This document shows, piece after piece, positions 6,926 to 15,848 of a stretch of 64,000 bases of DNA. The notes below the pieces were generated by a model. The model searched no databases and was not told the DNA's origin. It was given only the letters and a program-made list of their open reading frames with translations. The stretch's first letter is position 1, and each line of letters begins with the position of its first letter. Source of the stretch: Dyella sp. A6. GTDB taxonomy: Bacteria > Pseudomonadota > Gammaproteobacteria > Xanthomonadales > Rhodanobacteraceae. Both the position numbers and the translations under genes were made by a program. The DNA is taken from positions 558,001 to 622,000 of the forward strand of contig NZ_CP132911.1 of assembly GCF_036320485.1 (NCBI RefSeq), in the 5' to 3' direction.

Positions 6926-9775
6926 ATGACCCAGACGCCTGTCCCGTCCGCGCCGTTGCGCGACCTGATCAACGACCGCTATGCCGAGCTGATGGCCCGT
7001 TGCCGTGCTGCCGGGGTGCCCCTGCACGACGATGCCGGGGTGGCCGAGCGCATCCGGCGTACTTTGCTGGCCAGCGATTTCGCCTTCGAGGCCTGGCGAA
7101 GCCAGCCGACCCTGTTGTCGCCGCAGGGGCTGGAACGGCTGCGCTCGCATGCCGATGCCACCACCCGCGCCGCTGCGCTGAAATTGCCCGACGACGAAGC
7201 GGAGACGATGGCCGCACTGCGCCGGTTCCGTCACGCCGAGGCGCTGCGCCTGGTGTTCCGTGATGTCAACGGTCTGGATGACCTGCCGGAAACGCTGGCA
7301 TCCACCAGCGTCTTGTACGAGGCGTTGCTGGATCTCGCCCTGCGCTGGTCTGAGCAGGCCGTTGCACAGCGCTATGGCCATGCACGCAGTGAGGACGGTG
7401 CGCTGCAGCGGCTGGTGGTGGTGGGTTTCGGCAAGCTGGGTGGTTCGGAGCTGAACTTTTCTTCCGATATCGACCTGGTGCTGGCCTATCCGCACGGCGG
7501 TCACAGCGACGGTTCGCGCCAGCTCGACAATGGCGAGTATTTCGTGCGACTGGGGCGGCAGCTGGTGCGTCTGCTGCACGAGCCGACCGTCGACGGCATC
7601 TGTGCCCGGGTCGACCTGCGCCTGCGGCCGTTCGGCAATGCCGGGCGTCTGGCCCTGCCGTTCAGCGCGATGGAGCAGTACTACCAGCGCGAAGGGCGCG
7701 ACTGGGAGCGCTATGCCTGGATCAAGGCCCGTCCGGTGGCAGGCGACCTGGCGGCCGGCAAACAGCTGCAGGACATGCTGCGGCCCTTTGTCTACCGGCG
7801 TTATCTGGATTACACCGCTTTCGCCGGCCTGCGCGAGATGAAGATGCTGATCGACGCCGAGGTCGCCCGCAAGGACCTGGCCGACAATCTCAAGCTTGGC
7901 CCGGGCGGCATCCGCGAGATCGAGTTCATCGTGCAGCTCACCCAGCTGATCCGGGGCGGGCGCGAACCGTCGATGCGGGTGCGCGGCCTGCTGCCCGCGC
8001 TGGCAGCCTGCGAAGCCCGGGGCCACATTCCGGCCGCGCGCGCGAAGGCGTTGCGGGCCTCCTACCAGTTCCTGCGGCGGCTGGAGAATCGCGTCCAGAT
8101 GCTGCGCGATGCGCAGACACACGATATTCCGGACGACGCCTTGAGCCGCGAACGCATCGCGCAGGGTCTCGACTACCCGGCCTGGGAGCCGCTGGAGGAT
8201 GAGCTGGCGCGCCATCGAGAGATGGTTGCCAGTGAATTTGCCGAAGTGCTGGTTCCGCATGGCGGACGCACGGCCAGCGTGCCGGCGGAGGATGCGGCGC
8301 TGTGGCGTCAGGCCTGCGACGAGTCGCTGGATGCCGGCACCATGGCGGCCAGCGGGTTTGCACCTGGCGACGACGCAGCCTCAGCACTGCTCAAGCTGCC
8401 GCAGGCGGCGCCGGTGCGGGCGATGTCGGCGCGTTCGCGTGAACGACTGGATCATTTGATGCCGCAGCTTATTGCCGCGGCGCGCGTCACCGATGCGCCG
8501 GTGGCCTGTCTGTTGCGCCTGTGTCGCTTGGCGCAGGCGGTGGCGCGACGCTCCTCCTATCTGGCCTTGCTGGAGGAAAAGCCGGCCGCGCGCAAGCGTC
8601 TGGCGACCCTGTTCGCCGACAGCGCCTTCCTGGCCGAACGGGTGATCGCGCAGCCGCTGCTGCTGGACGATGTGCTCGATCCGCGCATCGAACAGCTGCC
8701 GCTGAAGCGCACGGACATCGGTGCTGAACTGTCGCGGGTGCTGACCACGCTGGACGAGCGCGAGGCCGAGGCTGAACTGGAGCGCATCACCGAGTTTCGA
8801 TCGTCCATCGCTTTCCGTCTCGGTCTGGCGTTCAACGACGGACGGGCGGATGCGGTGGCCACGGCACGCCGGCTGGCGATGCTGGCCGAATCGGTGGTGG
8901 TGGCGGTGACCGCGCTGGCCGAGCGTGAGCTGGCGGTACAGCACGGTCGCCTGCCGGGCGAGGGCTCGGGCTTCGCTGTTCTCGGCTACGGCAGCCTCGG
9001 TGGCGAGGAGCTTGGTTTCGCCTCCGACCTGGACCTGGTGTTCGTCTATGACGGTCGCCGGGCACAGGCGATGAGCGACGGTGCGAGACCCATCGAAGGC
9101 TCGCGCTGGTACCAGCGCCTGGCCCAGCGCGTGATGAACTGGCTGACCATGCAGACACGGGCGGGGCAGCTGTACGAGGTCGATACCCGGCTGCGTCCGG
9201 ATGGTTCCAAGGGCCTGCTGGTAAGCAGTCTGGATGCGTTCGTGGCCTATCAGCGCAGCCGCGCGTGGACATGGGAGCATCAGGCCCTGCTGCGTGCCCG
9301 CCCGGTGGCCGGCGATGCCGGGTTGAATGCAGCGTTGTCGGAGGTGCGCCGCGACGTGCTCGGCGTGCCGCGTACGCTGGCCTCGGTGTTTGACGAGGTG
9401 AGTCAGATGCGTCGCCGCTGGCGTGCCGAGCGCGACCGTTCCGACCTGGTACGGATCGATCTCAAGCAGGGGCACGGTGCCCTGCTCGATATCGAGTTCG
9501 CGCTGCAGGGGCTGGCGCTGGCGCATGCCGCACGGCACCCGGCGCTGCTGGGTGTCACCGCCAACGCCGCACTGATCGCAGCCTGCCGTGATGCGGAACT
9601 GCTGGATGCCGCGCAGGCGCAGGTGCTGGCCGGTGCCCACGCGGAGCTGCTTCGCCGTGCCCTGACCTGCACGCTCGACCTGCGTTCGCGGATCGCATTG
9701 CGTGACGCCACGCTCGACCGCCTCTGTGGTGACGTGCGCGACGTGGTGGCTGCCCTGGGTTTCGCGTTCGATTGA
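6926..9775 (+). CDS. glnE: Glutamine synthetase adenylyltransferase/deadenylase
   Basis: GlnE adds AMP to glutamine synthetase and removes it by phosphorolysis, following the nitrogen signal carried by PII. The 949 residues equal the usual size. Both nucleotidyltransferase active sites are intact: GKLGGSELNFSSDIDL (about residue 169, deadenylase half) and GSLGGEELGFASDLDL (about residue 688, adenylylase half). Each is followed by a GlnD-type helical segment such as LKLGPGGIREIEFIVQ. The start at 6926 gives the expected length; a longer upstream frame overlaps the cysJ promoter and was rejected. It is convergent with the ELM1-like gene. Confidence 0.96.
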   Translation: MTQTPVPSAPLRDLINDRYAELMARCRAAGVPLHDDAGVAERIRRTLLASDFAFEAWRSQPTLLSPQGLERLRSHADATTRAAALKLPDDEAETMAALRRFRHAEALRLVFRDVNGLDDLPETLASTSVLYEALLDLALRWSEQAVAQRYGHARSEDGALQRLVVVGFGKLGGSELNFSSDIDLVLAYPHGGHSDGSRQLDNGEYFVRLGRQLVRLLHEPTVDGICARVDLRLRPFGNAGRLALPFSAMEQYYQREGRDWERYAWIKARPVAGDLAAGKQLQDMLRPFVYRRYLDYTAFAGLREMKMLIDAEVARKDLADNLKLGPGGIREIEFIVQLTQLIRGGREPSMRVRGLLPALAACEARGHIPAARAKALRASYQFLRRLENRVQMLRDAQTHDIPDDALSRERIAQGLDYPAWEPLEDELARHREMVASEFAEVLVPHGGRTASVPAEDAALWRQACDESLDAGTMAASGFAPGDDAASALLKLPQAAPVRAMSARSRERLDHLMPQLIAAARVTDAPVACLLRLCRLAQAVARRSSYLALLEEKPAARKRLATLFADSAFLAERVIAQPLLLDDVLDPRIEQLPLKRTDIGAELSRVLTTLDEREAEAELERITEFRSSIAFRLGLAFNDGRADAVATARRLAMLAESVVVAVTALAERELAVQHGRLPGEGSGFAVLGYGSLGGEELGFASDLDLVFVYDGRRAQAMSDGARPIEGSRWYQRLAQRVMNWLTMQTRAGQLYEVDTRLRPDGSKGLLVSSLDAFVAYQRSRAWTWEHQALLRARPVAGDAGLNAALSEVRRDVLGVPRTLASVFDEVSQMRRRWRAERDRSDLVRIDLKQGHGALLDIEFALQGLALAHAARHPALLGVTANAALIAACRDAELLDAAQAQVLAGAHAELLRRALTCTLDLRSRIALRDATLDRLCGDVRDVVAALGFAFD

Positions 9776-9796
9776 GCCGCGTGGCTTGCGGCGGTC

Positions 9797-10822
9797 TCAG
9801 TCGTTGTCTGGGCGATGGTCGGGCAACGGTATGCCAAGGCGCTGCACCAGCTGCGCCGCTATATCGGCGGTTTCGCGGAGCGGAGGTGGTGACGGTGATG
9901 TAGCCTTATCGTCCCGCTTGTGCCCGCCCCGGTCATGACCTTCCAACTCATGCAGCAGTCCGGCCTCGTGCAGGGCGCGATGAAAGTGTGCCAATTTGCT
10001 CGTCGGCGCGGTCGGCGTGAAGGTTTCTACCGGACAGCCCACCGCACAGGCCTCGCTCAGCATGTTGACCGAATCGGGCGTGATGACCAGGCGATCGGCC
10101 CAGGCCAGGACGCCCGGGTAGGGGTTGGCGCCATCTCCGGGCCCCGACCAGCGAAGGCCGGGAATGCCCTCAAGCATGGATCGCATGGACTGCATGGCGG
10201 CGGCCGGGGTCCGGCGCGAGGCCACCACCAGCAGACTGCCGCCTTCGCGTTGCCAGCGTTCGCGCAGGCGCTGCGCGAGGCGCTGTGCGTAGTCGCCATC
10301 AATGGCGAGCTCGCGGCGTGGGCCGCCCAGGAATACGCCCACCCGTGGTTGCGGCAGGTCACCGAACTGTGCGTATGACGCGTGCGCGTCGGCCAGCCAG
10401 GCATCGTCGATCGGATTCATCGAGCCGAGCGGGTTGAGCACGTTCGGTCCGGTCAGTCCGTCATGCCGTGGTGCGATGACGATGTCCCAGTCGGCGGGGT
10501 CGATCCGTGGGTCGAGGATCTGCACGGTGCGGGTATGGCCGGCCGACAGCGGGCGCAACAGTCGCGTGAACAGGGCGGCGCTGCGGCCGCAGCCGATGGC
10601 AACGACGGGCCATGGCGCCGAGAAGCTCGCGCGCTGGTGTGGCGGCAGGATCAATGGCAAGCCGTTGATCAGGCGGGGGGCCAGCCACGACCAGGGCGGA
10701 CGGGGTTCCAGTATGAGGTGGCGTATCGGCAGGCCGAGCCGCTCGGCCAGCGCCAGTGCCTGTCGCTGGTTGCCGGCCGCATGGTCGGTGATCGCCCAGC
10801 ACTCGTTGCGCAGGCCCTTCAT
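9797..10822 (-). CDS. ELM1/DUF1022-family protein
   Basis: This 341-residue protein resembles the family annotated as 'mitochondrial fission ELM1 family', a GT-B glycosyltransferase-like fold. Seen: an N-terminal WAITDHAAGNQRQALALAERLG, VQILDPRIDPADWDIVIAPRHD, then GVFLGGPRRELAID and a C-terminal ITPDSVNMLSEACAVGCPVE, which resembles a nucleotide-sugar binding segment. The bacterial function is unknown. Proximity to LPS glycosyltransferases suggests a role in envelope glycan synthesis, which is inference. An in-frame TTG two codons upstream is an alternative start. Confidence 0.8.
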   Translation of the reverse strand: MKGLRNECWAITDHAAGNQRQALALAERLGLPIRHLILEPRPPWSWLAPRLINGLPLILPPHQRASFSAPWPVVAIGCGRSAALFTRLLRPLSAGHTRTVQILDPRIDPADWDIVIAPRHDGLTGPNVLNPLGSMNPIDDAWLADAHASYAQFGDLPQPRVGVFLGGPRRELAIDGDYAQRLAQRLRERWQREGGSLLVVASRRTPAAAMQSMRSMLEGIPGLRWSGPGDGANPYPGVLAWADRLVITPDSVNMLSEACAVGCPVETFTPTAPTSKLAHFHRALHEAGLLHELEGHDRGGHKRDDKATSPSPPPLRETADIAAQLVQRLGIPLPDHRPDND

Positions 10823-10955
10823 CCGCAACCGCCGGGTGTCATTGTTGACGCCATGTGCACGCTACGTTTCGTCCAGCGGGGTCTACGATGCATGGCGATA
10901 CCTTTAAACTGCGGTGATCGCGCCACCCGGCGCGCCATTCGAAGAAAGGATACCC

Positions 10956-11549
10956 ATGCGCGAGATGCTTTCCGAGGCCGCCCTCGATCAGTTGTTCCGC
11001 GAAGCGCGTACTTTCAACGCCTGGCTTCCGAAGGATGTCGGCGACGAGCAGCTTCAAGCGCTTTATGACCTGGCCAAGTTTGGCCCCACCAGCGCCAATT
11101 CGTCGCCGATGCGGGTGGTGTTCGTGAAATCGAAGGCTGCGAAGGAAAAGTTGTCGCCGTTTCTTTCCGAAGGCAACCGCGCCAAGACCATGGCTGCGCC
11201 GGTCACCGCCATCGTGGCGCAGGACCATGCCTTCCACGAGAAGCTGCCACAGCTGTTCCCGCATGCCGATGCGAAGAGCTGGTTCGAAGGCAACCAGTCA
11301 CTGATCGATATCACCGCGTTCCGCAACGCCTCGCTGCAGGGCGCGTACCTGATGCTTGCCGCACGTGCGGTCGGGCTCGATTGCGGCCCGATGTCCGGTT
11401 TCGACAATGCCGGCGTGGATACGGCGTTCTTCGCCGGCACGCAGGTCCGCTCGAACTTCCTGATCAACATCGGCTATGGCGATGCCAGCCGCGACCTGTT
11501 CCCGCGCAGTCCGCGCCTGTCGTTCGACGAGGCCTGCCGGATCGATTGA
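10956..11549 (+). CDS. RutE-like nitroreductase (malonic semialdehyde reductase family)
   Basis: This 197-residue FMN-dependent nitroreductase-fold protein is the same length as E. coli RutE. Seen: [19 protein letters not shown] (FMN-binding Ser/Asn segment, residues about 42-60), [29 protein letters not shown] and the C-terminal FLINIGYGD. Family members reduce malonic semialdehyde or nitroaromatics with NAD(P)H. No other rut pyrimidine-catabolism genes are nearby, so the physiological substrate is uncertain. The start is fixed by GAAGAAAGGA at 10941-10950, five bases before the ATG. Confidence 0.85.
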   Translation: MREMLSEAALDQLFREARTFNAWLPKDVGDEQLQALYDLAKFGPTSANSSPMRVVFVKSKAAKEKLSPFLSEGNRAKTMAAPVTAIVAQDHAFHEKLPQLFPHADAKSWFEGNQSLIDITAFRNASLQGAYLMLAARAVGLDCGPMSGFDNAGVDTAFFAGTQVRSNFLINIGYGDASRDLFPRSPRLSFDEACRID

Positions 11550-11642
11550 TTGTCCCGGGTACAGACGCCGGATGGTCGACGCCTGGCCTTTTTCTGATCG
11601 CACCGGCGACGGTGCGTTTCCACTCGTTCTGGAGAGATTCCC

Positions 11643-12230
11643 ATGCGTATGCTTCGTTACGTGCTGTTGGCCGGGCTGCTTGGTGCCGCGGTTTCGGTGC
11701 AGGCCGCCCCGACCACCTACAAGCTCGATCCCAACCACACCATGGTGCTGTTCAGCTGGAGCCACTTCGGCTTCTCGCACCCCACTGCCGACATCGGCAT
11801 TTCCCAGGGCACACTGGTATATGACCCACAGGACCCGGCCAAGTCCTCGGTCGACGTGACCATGCCGCTCAGCCTGCTCGATACCCACGTGCGTGCGCTC
11901 GACAAGCACCTGAAGGAAGCGACCTTCTTCAATGCCGAAAAGTACCCGGTCATCACCTTCAAGAGCACCCAGGTGAAGCCGCTGGGCGACAACCGTTTCG
12001 AGGTCATCGGCAACCTGACCGCGCACGGCGTCACCAAGCAGGTCGAACTGATGGCCCATCTGAACAAGATCGGCATGCACCCGATGCTCAAGGCCCAGGC
12101 GATCGGCTTTGATGCGACGGGTACGCTGAAGCGGTCCGACTTCGGTGTCGGCGCCTATGTGCCGATGGTCAGCGACCAGATCAAGCTGCGCATTACTACC
12201 GAGGGTTCGGTGCCCAAAGCGGCCCACTAA
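11643..12230 (+). CDS. YceI-family periplasmic protein
   Basis: This 195-residue protein has a signal peptide of about 21 residues (MRMLRYVLLAGLLGAAVSVQA). A YceI lipocalin-like beta-barrel domain follows: YKLDPNHTMVLFSWSHFGFS, then FFNAEKYPVITFKST and LTAHGVTKQVEL. YceI proteins bind isoprenoid chains such as polyprenyl quinones, and family members are linked to acid or osmotic stress. The exported location follows from the signal peptide. The gene is monocistronic and ends at a strong hairpin. Confidence 0.9.
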   Translation: MRMLRYVLLAGLLGAAVSVQAAPTTYKLDPNHTMVLFSWSHFGFSHPTADIGISQGTLVYDPQDPAKSSVDVTMPLSLLDTHVRALDKHLKEATFFNAEKYPVITFKSTQVKPLGDNRFEVIGNLTAHGVTKQVELMAHLNKIGMHPMLKAQAIGFDATGTLKRSDFGVGAYVPMVSDQIKLRITTEGSVPKAAH

Positions 12231-12249
12231 ACGGTTCATGACCGTGTCC

Positions 12250-12280
12250 GGCCCGCGCCATTCATGGCGCGGGCCTTTTT
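12250..12280 (+). terminator. Rho-independent terminator after the yceI-like gene
   Basis: A perfect 12-bp GC-rich stem (12250-12261 with 12264-12275) with a tight loop is followed by five Ts (12276-12280), 20 bp after the stop codon. Confidence 0.9.
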
Positions 12281-12351
12281 GTGCGGATGGCTTTGGGGTG
12301 CCCGTGTGGCCTGCTACCATGCAGCATCCCCTTTCTTCCGGAGCCATGCCC

Positions 12352-12561
12352 ATGTCGCGCACCTCATCCGCGGCAGCCACGCCGATCCCGGCGAGTGCCG
12401 AAAATCGTTACGAAGTGACGCGCGCGGACCTTCCGTTGTCCTGTCCGATGCCTGGCATGGCGTTGTGGAACGCACATCCCAAGGTCTATCTGCCGATCGT
12501 CGAGGACGGTGGCGAGAGCGTATGTCCTTATTGCGGCGCGCATTACCTGCTGCGCGATTGA
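12352..12561 (+). CDS. Small zinc-finger (zf-CHCC) protein
   Basis: This 69-residue protein has a C-x10-H-x15-C-x2-C arrangement (Cys31, His42, Cys58, Cys61) within LSCPMPGMALWNAHPKVYL and SVCPYCGAHYLL. It fits the zf-CHCC family, which includes a complex I accessory subunit (NDUFS6); the role in bacteria is unknown. The ATG at 12352 was preferred over the in-frame ATG at 12346 because GGAG (12340-12343) is 8 nt from the former and only 2 nt from the latter. A -10-like TACCAT precedes it at 12315-12320. Confidence 0.8.
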   Translation: MSRTSSAAATPIPASAENRYEVTRADLPLSCPMPGMALWNAHPKVYLPIVEDGGESVCPYCGAHYLLRD

Positions 12562-12658
12562 ACTTTCCAATGTAGTTTGTCCGGCTTGCGCAGGTTTGAC
12601 GCGCTGACGGCACGATTCGTGCATATTCCTAGAGATGAGGATGTCCACACAGGAATCC

Positions 12659-13783
12659 ATGTCAGCCGTCGCCGCGCCTGCCAGGACGTTGACCGTTGTC
12701 CAACTGCTTCCGGCTCTGCACTCGGGTGGTGCGGAGCGTTCGGCGTTGGAAGTGGCCCGCATCCTGGTGCAGGCAGGTCATCGCTCGGTGGTGATCTCGG
12801 CGGGCGGCCGCCTGGCGGCGCAGCTCGAGGCCGAGGGTAGCGAACACATCACCCTGGATATTGGCCGCAAGTCGCTGCGTGCGTTTGCCCGTATCGGCCC
12901 GCTGCGGCGCGTTTTGCAGGAACTGCGCCCGGACATCGTGCATGCCCGTTCCCGCCTGCCTGCCTGGCTGGGCTGGTGGGCACTGAAGGGGCTGAAGCCG
13001 CGGCCGCATTTCATTACCACCGTGCACGGCATGAATTCGCCCGGGCAGTACAGTTCGATACTGTTGCGCGGCGAACGGGTCGTGGTGGTATCGCAGACCC
13101 TGCGAGACTATGTCCTCAGCCATTACACGTGGCTGGATCCGACGCGTGTGCGGGTGATTCCGCGCGGGATCGACCCAGCCGCCTTTCCCTACGGTCACCG
13201 TCCCGACGATGCCTGGCAGAAGGCGTTTTTCGCCGACTACCCCGCCTTGGCCGGTGCGCCGTTGCTGACGCTGCCGGCACGCGGTACCCGCCTGAAAGGT
13301 CACCGCGATGCGATCGAGCTGGTGGCTGCGTTGCGCCAGCGTGGTATCGATACGCGCTTGCTGCTGCTCGGGGTCATCGAACCCGGCCGCGAGGCCTACG
13401 TCGAGGAGTTGCGCGAGCTGGCACGCAGCTGCAAGGTCGCCGACAAGGTCGTGATGACGCCGGCGCGGGCCGATGTGCGCGACATCTACGCGATCTCGGC
13501 CTTGGTGCTGCAACTGTCCAACAAGCCCGAGTCCTTCGGCCGTACCGTGATCGAGGCACTGTCGCTGTGCCGACCCGTGCTCGGCTATGCCCACGGCGGC
13601 GTCGGCGAGCTGCTGGCCGAACTGTATCCGGCGGGCCGGGTGCCGCCGGGTGACCGCGAGCGGCTGGTCGAACGCGCCGCCGAGCTGCTGCGCGTGGCGC
13701 CGCCGATTCCGTTGCTGCAGAACTATCGGCTTTCCGATATGCAGCAGTCCGTGCTGGCGCTGTACGAGGAAGTGGCTGGCTGA
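12659..13783 (+). CDS. GT4-family glycosyltransferase (LPS core type)
   Basis: This 374-residue GT-B glycosyltransferase starts with VVQLLPALHSGGAERSALEV, the glycine-rich acceptor loop. The donor-site motif is KPESFGRTVIEALSLCRPVLGY, with the EX7E-type spacing of GT4 retaining enzymes. It opens the LPS locus that continues with the O-antigen ligase, so a sugar transfer to LPS core or a surface glycan is likely; the linkage is unknown. The ATG at 12659 follows AGGAA by three bases. Earlier in-frame ATGs at 12635 and 12641 have weaker sites. Confidence 0.87.
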   Translation: MSAVAAPARTLTVVQLLPALHSGGAERSALEVARILVQAGHRSVVISAGGRLAAQLEAEGSEHITLDIGRKSLRAFARIGPLRRVLQELRPDIVHARSRLPAWLGWWALKGLKPRPHFITTVHGMNSPGQYSSILLRGERVVVVSQTLRDYVLSHYTWLDPTRVRVIPRGIDPAAFPYGHRPDDAWQKAFFADYPALAGAPLLTLPARGTRLKGHRDAIELVAALRQRGIDTRLLLLGVIEPGREAYVEELRELARSCKVADKVVMTPARADVRDIYAISALVLQLSNKPESFGRTVIEALSLCRPVLGYAHGGVGELLAELYPAGRVPPGDRERLVERAAELLRVAPPIPLLQNYRLSDMQQSVLALYEEVAG

Positions 13784-13840
13784 GCCCGGATAGTCGCTAC
13801 AGCACGGCTACAATGCCGGCATACCGCTGCCGGAAATTTC

Positions 13841-15109
13841 ATGGACTCCATGCTTGCCGCGAGCCGGAAGACTCTGCGTTCGCCCATGTCGCTGTTCCTG
13901 ATCGTCCCGGCCCTGCTGCCATTCGGGCGCAGCGCGGAACTGGGCACGTTGGCATGTGTCGTCGGGCTGCTGGTGCTGGTGTCGCGAAATGGCTGGCGAG
14001 GCCTGCACCGCCGTCCGGCGGCGAGCCTGTTGATGATCCTGCTGGCCGCCTATATCGGAGCCGCGCTGCTCTCTGCGCCGGACTCGGTCGCGCCGGCCAA
14101 GAGCTGGTCGACGGTGGCAGTGCTTCTGCGCTATCTGCCGCTGGGCCTGTTTGCATGCCTGGTGCTGGGTGATTCGCGTTCCCTGCGTGCCCTGTATGCG
14201 GGTGTTGCCGTGCTGGTGGGGCTATGGGCGGTTGCGGCCTGGGTACAGATGCTGACCGGCTGGAGCATCAGGGGGGCATCGACGGGCGTCTATCTGACCG
14301 GATTGTTCGGTGACGATCTGAAGTTCGGCCCGACTCTTGCCGTGTTGTCACCATTCGCGCTGTGGTGGGGGCGAAAGCATTGGGGCTGGCGTGGCCTGCT
14401 GGCCGTGTTCGTGCTGCTGCTGGGGCCGGTGCTGCTGGCGGGCGCGCGCTCGGCCTGGATCTGCTATGCCCTGGTCGCGCTGGCGTTCGCATGGCGTGAG
14501 GCGGCTTCGCCACGGCGCTTCATGATGTTCTGCGTGGCGGGCTTGATCCTGCTTGCCCTGGCCGGTGGCATCGCTTGGAAGGTGTCCGTGCGTTTCGATG
14601 CGCGCGTGCAGCGCTCGCTGGCCCTGTTCCAGGGTAGCGAGCAGGGCGTGAATACCGCGCTGACCGGCCGGGTGGATATCTGGCGGACCACGCTGCGGAT
14701 GATTGCCGCGCATCCGTTCAACGGGGTGGGCGTGCGGGGTTACCGTTATGCCTACCCGGCGTATGCATCGCCGCACGATCACTTCGTAGTGGCCGAGCCA
14801 TGCGGTCCGGGGCAGGGCGCCTGCCATCCGCATCAGGTCGTGCTGGAAGTGCTCGCCGGTACCGGGTTCCTGGGCCTGTCCCTGTGGCTGGCGGCACTGG
14901 TCTGGGCCATCCGGGCGTGGCGCCGGGTGGGTGTGACGGCACGTGGGCAGGCGTTTCCGGCAACCGTGGCGTTGGCGGCGATGCTGTTTCCGTTGAACAG
15001 TCACCTGGCTTTCTATTCCGCTTGGTGGGGACTGCTGTTCGCCTGGCTGCTGGCGTTGTGGTGCGCGGCCCTGTATGCGGTGCCGGAGGAAAAACATGAC
15101 GTCGCGTGA
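13841..15109 (+). CDS. O-antigen ligase / WaaL-family membrane protein
   Basis: This 422-residue polytopic protein has about 10-12 hydrophobic segments and the Wzy_C/WaaL signature: a large periplasmic loop with TGRVDIWRTTLRMIAAHPFNGVG style residues (about 264-287) and a later CHPHQVVLEVLAGTGFLG. WaaL joins undecaprenyl-linked O-antigen to lipid A-core in the inner membrane. The position between two LPS glycosyltransferases supports ligase rather than polymerase, but the families cannot be separated with certainty. A -10-like TACAAT lies at 13809-13814. It overlaps the next gene by 14 nt. Confidence 0.85.
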   Translation: MDSMLAASRKTLRSPMSLFLIVPALLPFGRSAELGTLACVVGLLVLVSRNGWRGLHRRPAASLLMILLAAYIGAALLSAPDSVAPAKSWSTVAVLLRYLPLGLFACLVLGDSRSLRALYAGVAVLVGLWAVAAWVQMLTGWSIRGASTGVYLTGLFGDDLKFGPTLAVLSPFALWWGRKHWGWRGLLAVFVLLLGPVLLAGARSAWICYALVALAFAWREAASPRRFMMFCVAGLILLALAGGIAWKVSVRFDARVQRSLALFQGSEQGVNTALTGRVDIWRTTLRMIAAHPFNGVGVRGYRYAYPAYASPHDHFVVAEPCGPGQGACHPHQVVLEVLAGTGFLGLSLWLAALVWAIRAWRRVGVTARGQAFPATVALAAMLFPLNSHLAFYSAWWGLLFAWLLALWCAALYAVPEEKHDVA

Positions 15110-15848
15110 ACCGCTGTCGGTGGTTGTGATCACCTACAACAACGCCGACACCCTGGACGCATGTCTGCGCGAGGTGGACTGGGCCGACGAGATCGTGGTG
15201 CTCGACTCCGGTTCCAACGACGACACGGTGGCGATCGCGCGCCGACACGGTGCGCGCGTGGAAGTGCACCCGTTCGACGATTACGGTCCGCAGAAGCAGC
15301 GGGCGATCGACCTGGCCCGGCATGACTGGGTTCTCAACCTGGATGCGGACGAGATCCTGTCGCCCGGCACGCGCGAAGTGATCGAAAACGCGCTGGTCGA
15401 TCCGCGGCATGCCGGTTTCCGGCTGCCGCGCCGCGAGCGGATGTTCTGGACGGTGCAGCACCGCTGGAGTCATCGCAACGGCCATTTACGTCTGTTCGAT
15501 CGCCGCAGGGGCGGCATGAACGACGTGGAAGTACATGCTGCGGTCGAAGTGCGCGGGCCGGTCAGGACGTTGCGTCGGGCGGATTTCGTCAATGATGGCG
15601 ACGGCGATATCGCCACCCGGGTCGAGAAGATCAACCGCTACACCACGGGCATGGTGGCCTACAAGCTGCGCAAGCGGCAGCGCTTCGCCGGGCTTCGCAT
15701 GCTGTTCTACCCGCCGCTGTTCTTCGTTCGCCAGTATCTGGTGAAACGCTATTTTCTCAACGGCTGGGCCGGCTTCATCGCCAGCGTCAGTGGTGCCTTC
15801 TATGTATTCCTGAAGTACGCCAAGCTTCATGAGGCGAGGCGGAAGTAG
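15096..15848 (+). CDS. WaaE/KdtX-like GT2 glycosyltransferase
   Basis: This 250-residue protein begins with LSVVVITYNNADTLDACLRE, the GT2 nucleotide-sugar motif. It continues with VLDSGSNDDT and the DXD-like NLDADEIL, and has a C-terminal hydrophobic stretch near FFVRQYLVKRYFLNGWAGF. This pattern fits the WaaE/KdtX family that adds glucose to the inner-core heptose. GGAGG precedes the ATG, and the start overlaps the ligase gene, implying co-expression. Its last 62 bp overlap antisense with the convergent glycosyltransferase gene. Confidence 0.87.
   Translation: MTSREPLSVVVITYNNADTLDACLREVDWADEIVVLDSGSNDDTVAIARRHGARVEVHPFDDYGPQKQRAIDLARHDWVLNLDADEILSPGTREVIENALVDPRHAGFRLPRRERMFWTVQHRWSHRNGHLRLFDRRRGGMNDVEVHAAVEVRGPVRTLRRADFVNDGDGDIATRVEKINRYTTGMVAYKLRKRQRFAGLRMLFYPPLFFVRQYLVKRYFLNGWAGFIASVSGAFYVFLKYAKLHEARRK

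Noticed and set aside
5597..8260. 887-codon minus-strand open frame across cysJ and glnE
   Set aside because: It spans two confidently identified genes in other frames and its composition is Arg/Ala/Pro low-complexity.
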